A stretch of DNA of 64,000 nt from Pteria penguin (lineage: Eukaryota; Mollusca; Bivalvia; Pterioida; Pteriidae), in NCBI GenBank assembly GCA_035048485.1, contig CM068580.1, forward strand, positions 42,397,585-42,461,584, written 5' to 3'. Positions 63,255-64,000 of this stretch are shown here, piece by piece. The first letter of the stretch is position 1. The number at the start of each line of letters is the position of its first letter. A model generated the notes under the pieces. The model saw nothing but the letters and a program-made list of their open reading frames with translations, was not told the DNA's origin and searched no databases. Both the position numbers and the translations under genes were made by a program.

Positions 63255-63430
63255 ATGGGGCAGGCGTGGTGTAGTGGTTAAGCGCTTGGCTTGCGGCGCC
63301 GACGATCCGGGTTCGATTCCCGGGTTGCGCCACTATGTTTAAGAGGTTGGTAACCTCCTGCTTCCATGTCGCGATATAACTGAAATATTGTTGAAAGCGA
63401 CGTAAAACACCAATCAACCAACCAACCAAC
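63255..63430 (+). mobile_element. tRNA-derived SINE, family B, sense, with well-preserved tRNA head
   Basis: The first 75 nt look like a tRNA: GGCGTGGTGTAGTGGTTAAG (A-box) and GGGTTCGATTCCCGGG (B-box, T-loop). The body has CTTCCATGTCGCGATATAAC and GAAAGCGACGTAAAACACC, and the tail is (AATCAACC)n. A free tRNA gene is less likely because the SINE body follows directly. Confidence 0.8.
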
Positions 63431-64000
63431 TTATTTTCAAATCAGATATTAATAGAAATATAGTCTAAATATAAATACAGGGTCAAAAGCACACGTCATA
63501 CTTCTGTCTTTGTGATTAATTACAAAGGAAGCAGTGGAGAGTAGAAAACAGGCAAACAAGCTTAATTTAACTCATCACGTGATAAGAAACGGCCGTTATT
63601 CATTCGTCACTGACAACGAGTGCTTGAGAGAAAAGTTTATGGTTTCCTACAGTACGCTGCTGTGAATACACTTCACCATAAAGTAGATATATGAAGCTAA
63701 TTAAATAAGTAGTCTGATTTGATGTGTTTGTATATTAATGCATTTCTAAAGAAGATAAAAAGAAAAAAAACATGAAAACATAAACATGCCACAAACAATT
63801 ATTCTTTTAAAAAATCTCCTCGTTTTCATGATTTTTATTCCTTAGTATTTTTATTCGACTAAACTATCGGAATCGTAATACGGTGATATCTCCGGATCCC
63901 ATTTCTCTGTTATCATCCCCACATTCTTCTGATATACAGTTGAACTCCCATTTCATAGCATTAAGTCACATGACGTCAGGAGATCGGCTTACATCTCAAT
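63431..64000. other. No exon recognised
   Basis: I looked here for the MHC exons encoding residues 1 to about 115 (SH3-like domain) and saw none. They must lie beyond the window. Confidence 0.5.

Noticed and set aside
63258..63332. Stand-alone tRNA gene
   Set aside because: A SINE body and AATCAACC tail follow immediately, and a related copy lies at 47160-47325, so it is a SINE head.
62344..64000. N-terminal MHC exons (SH3-like domain)
   Set aside because: Searched on the minus strand for the expected residues and splice sites; only SINEs and non-coding sequence were seen.

Overview
The window is AT-rich animal nuclear DNA with spliced genes, dense SINE, LINE and MITE debris, and intronic minisatellites. 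A scallop-like muscle myosin heavy chain gene with a catchin (myorod) first exon inside one of its introns, together with pearl-like tandem elements, points to a mollusc, most likely a bivalve. The species cannot be named from the sequence.

Layout. Positions 1-4.4 kb hold the 3' half of a L1/Tx1-like LINE with an open reading frame, followed by the decayed 3' end of a second LINE. Positions 4.4-10.4 kb show no recognisable gene, only small repeats and hairpins. Positions 10.43-32.08 kb (+ strand) carry 23 coding exons of exportin-6 (XPO6), the RanGTP-dependent exporter of profilin-actin. Only the exon supplying the initiator Met is missing. Positions 32.1-36.2 kb are an intergenic spacer with a SINE, (TA)n tracts and a Penelope-like repeat cluster. 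Positions 36.2-62.3 kb (- strand) carry the myosin heavy chain gene (MHC) from about residue 115 to the stop. Its first exons lie beyond 64 kb. XPO6 and MHC converge tail to tail.

The MHC locus is a compact isoform generator. It has two 115-nt P-loop exons, two 93-nt switch-I exons, a 24-nt loop-2 microexon, two 79-nt rod exons and two alternative terminal exons encoding different non-helical tailpieces. An internal transcription unit starts at a 141-codon exon (45369-45791), which splices in frame to the downstream rod exons and gives catchin/myorod, a headless rod protein of molluscan muscle. A CArG box and two E-boxes lie just upstream of that exon.

The least expected pattern is a pair of long minisatellites. 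One is 36 bp x about 46 in an XPO6 intron and the other 44 bp x about 36 in an MHC intron. Each sits directly upstream of a 3' splice site, and each has a unit containing a copy of that splice acceptor plus the first bases of the exon. All exon boundaries were read by eye from GT/AG sites, phase continuity and family similarity; no alignment or RNA data were available.
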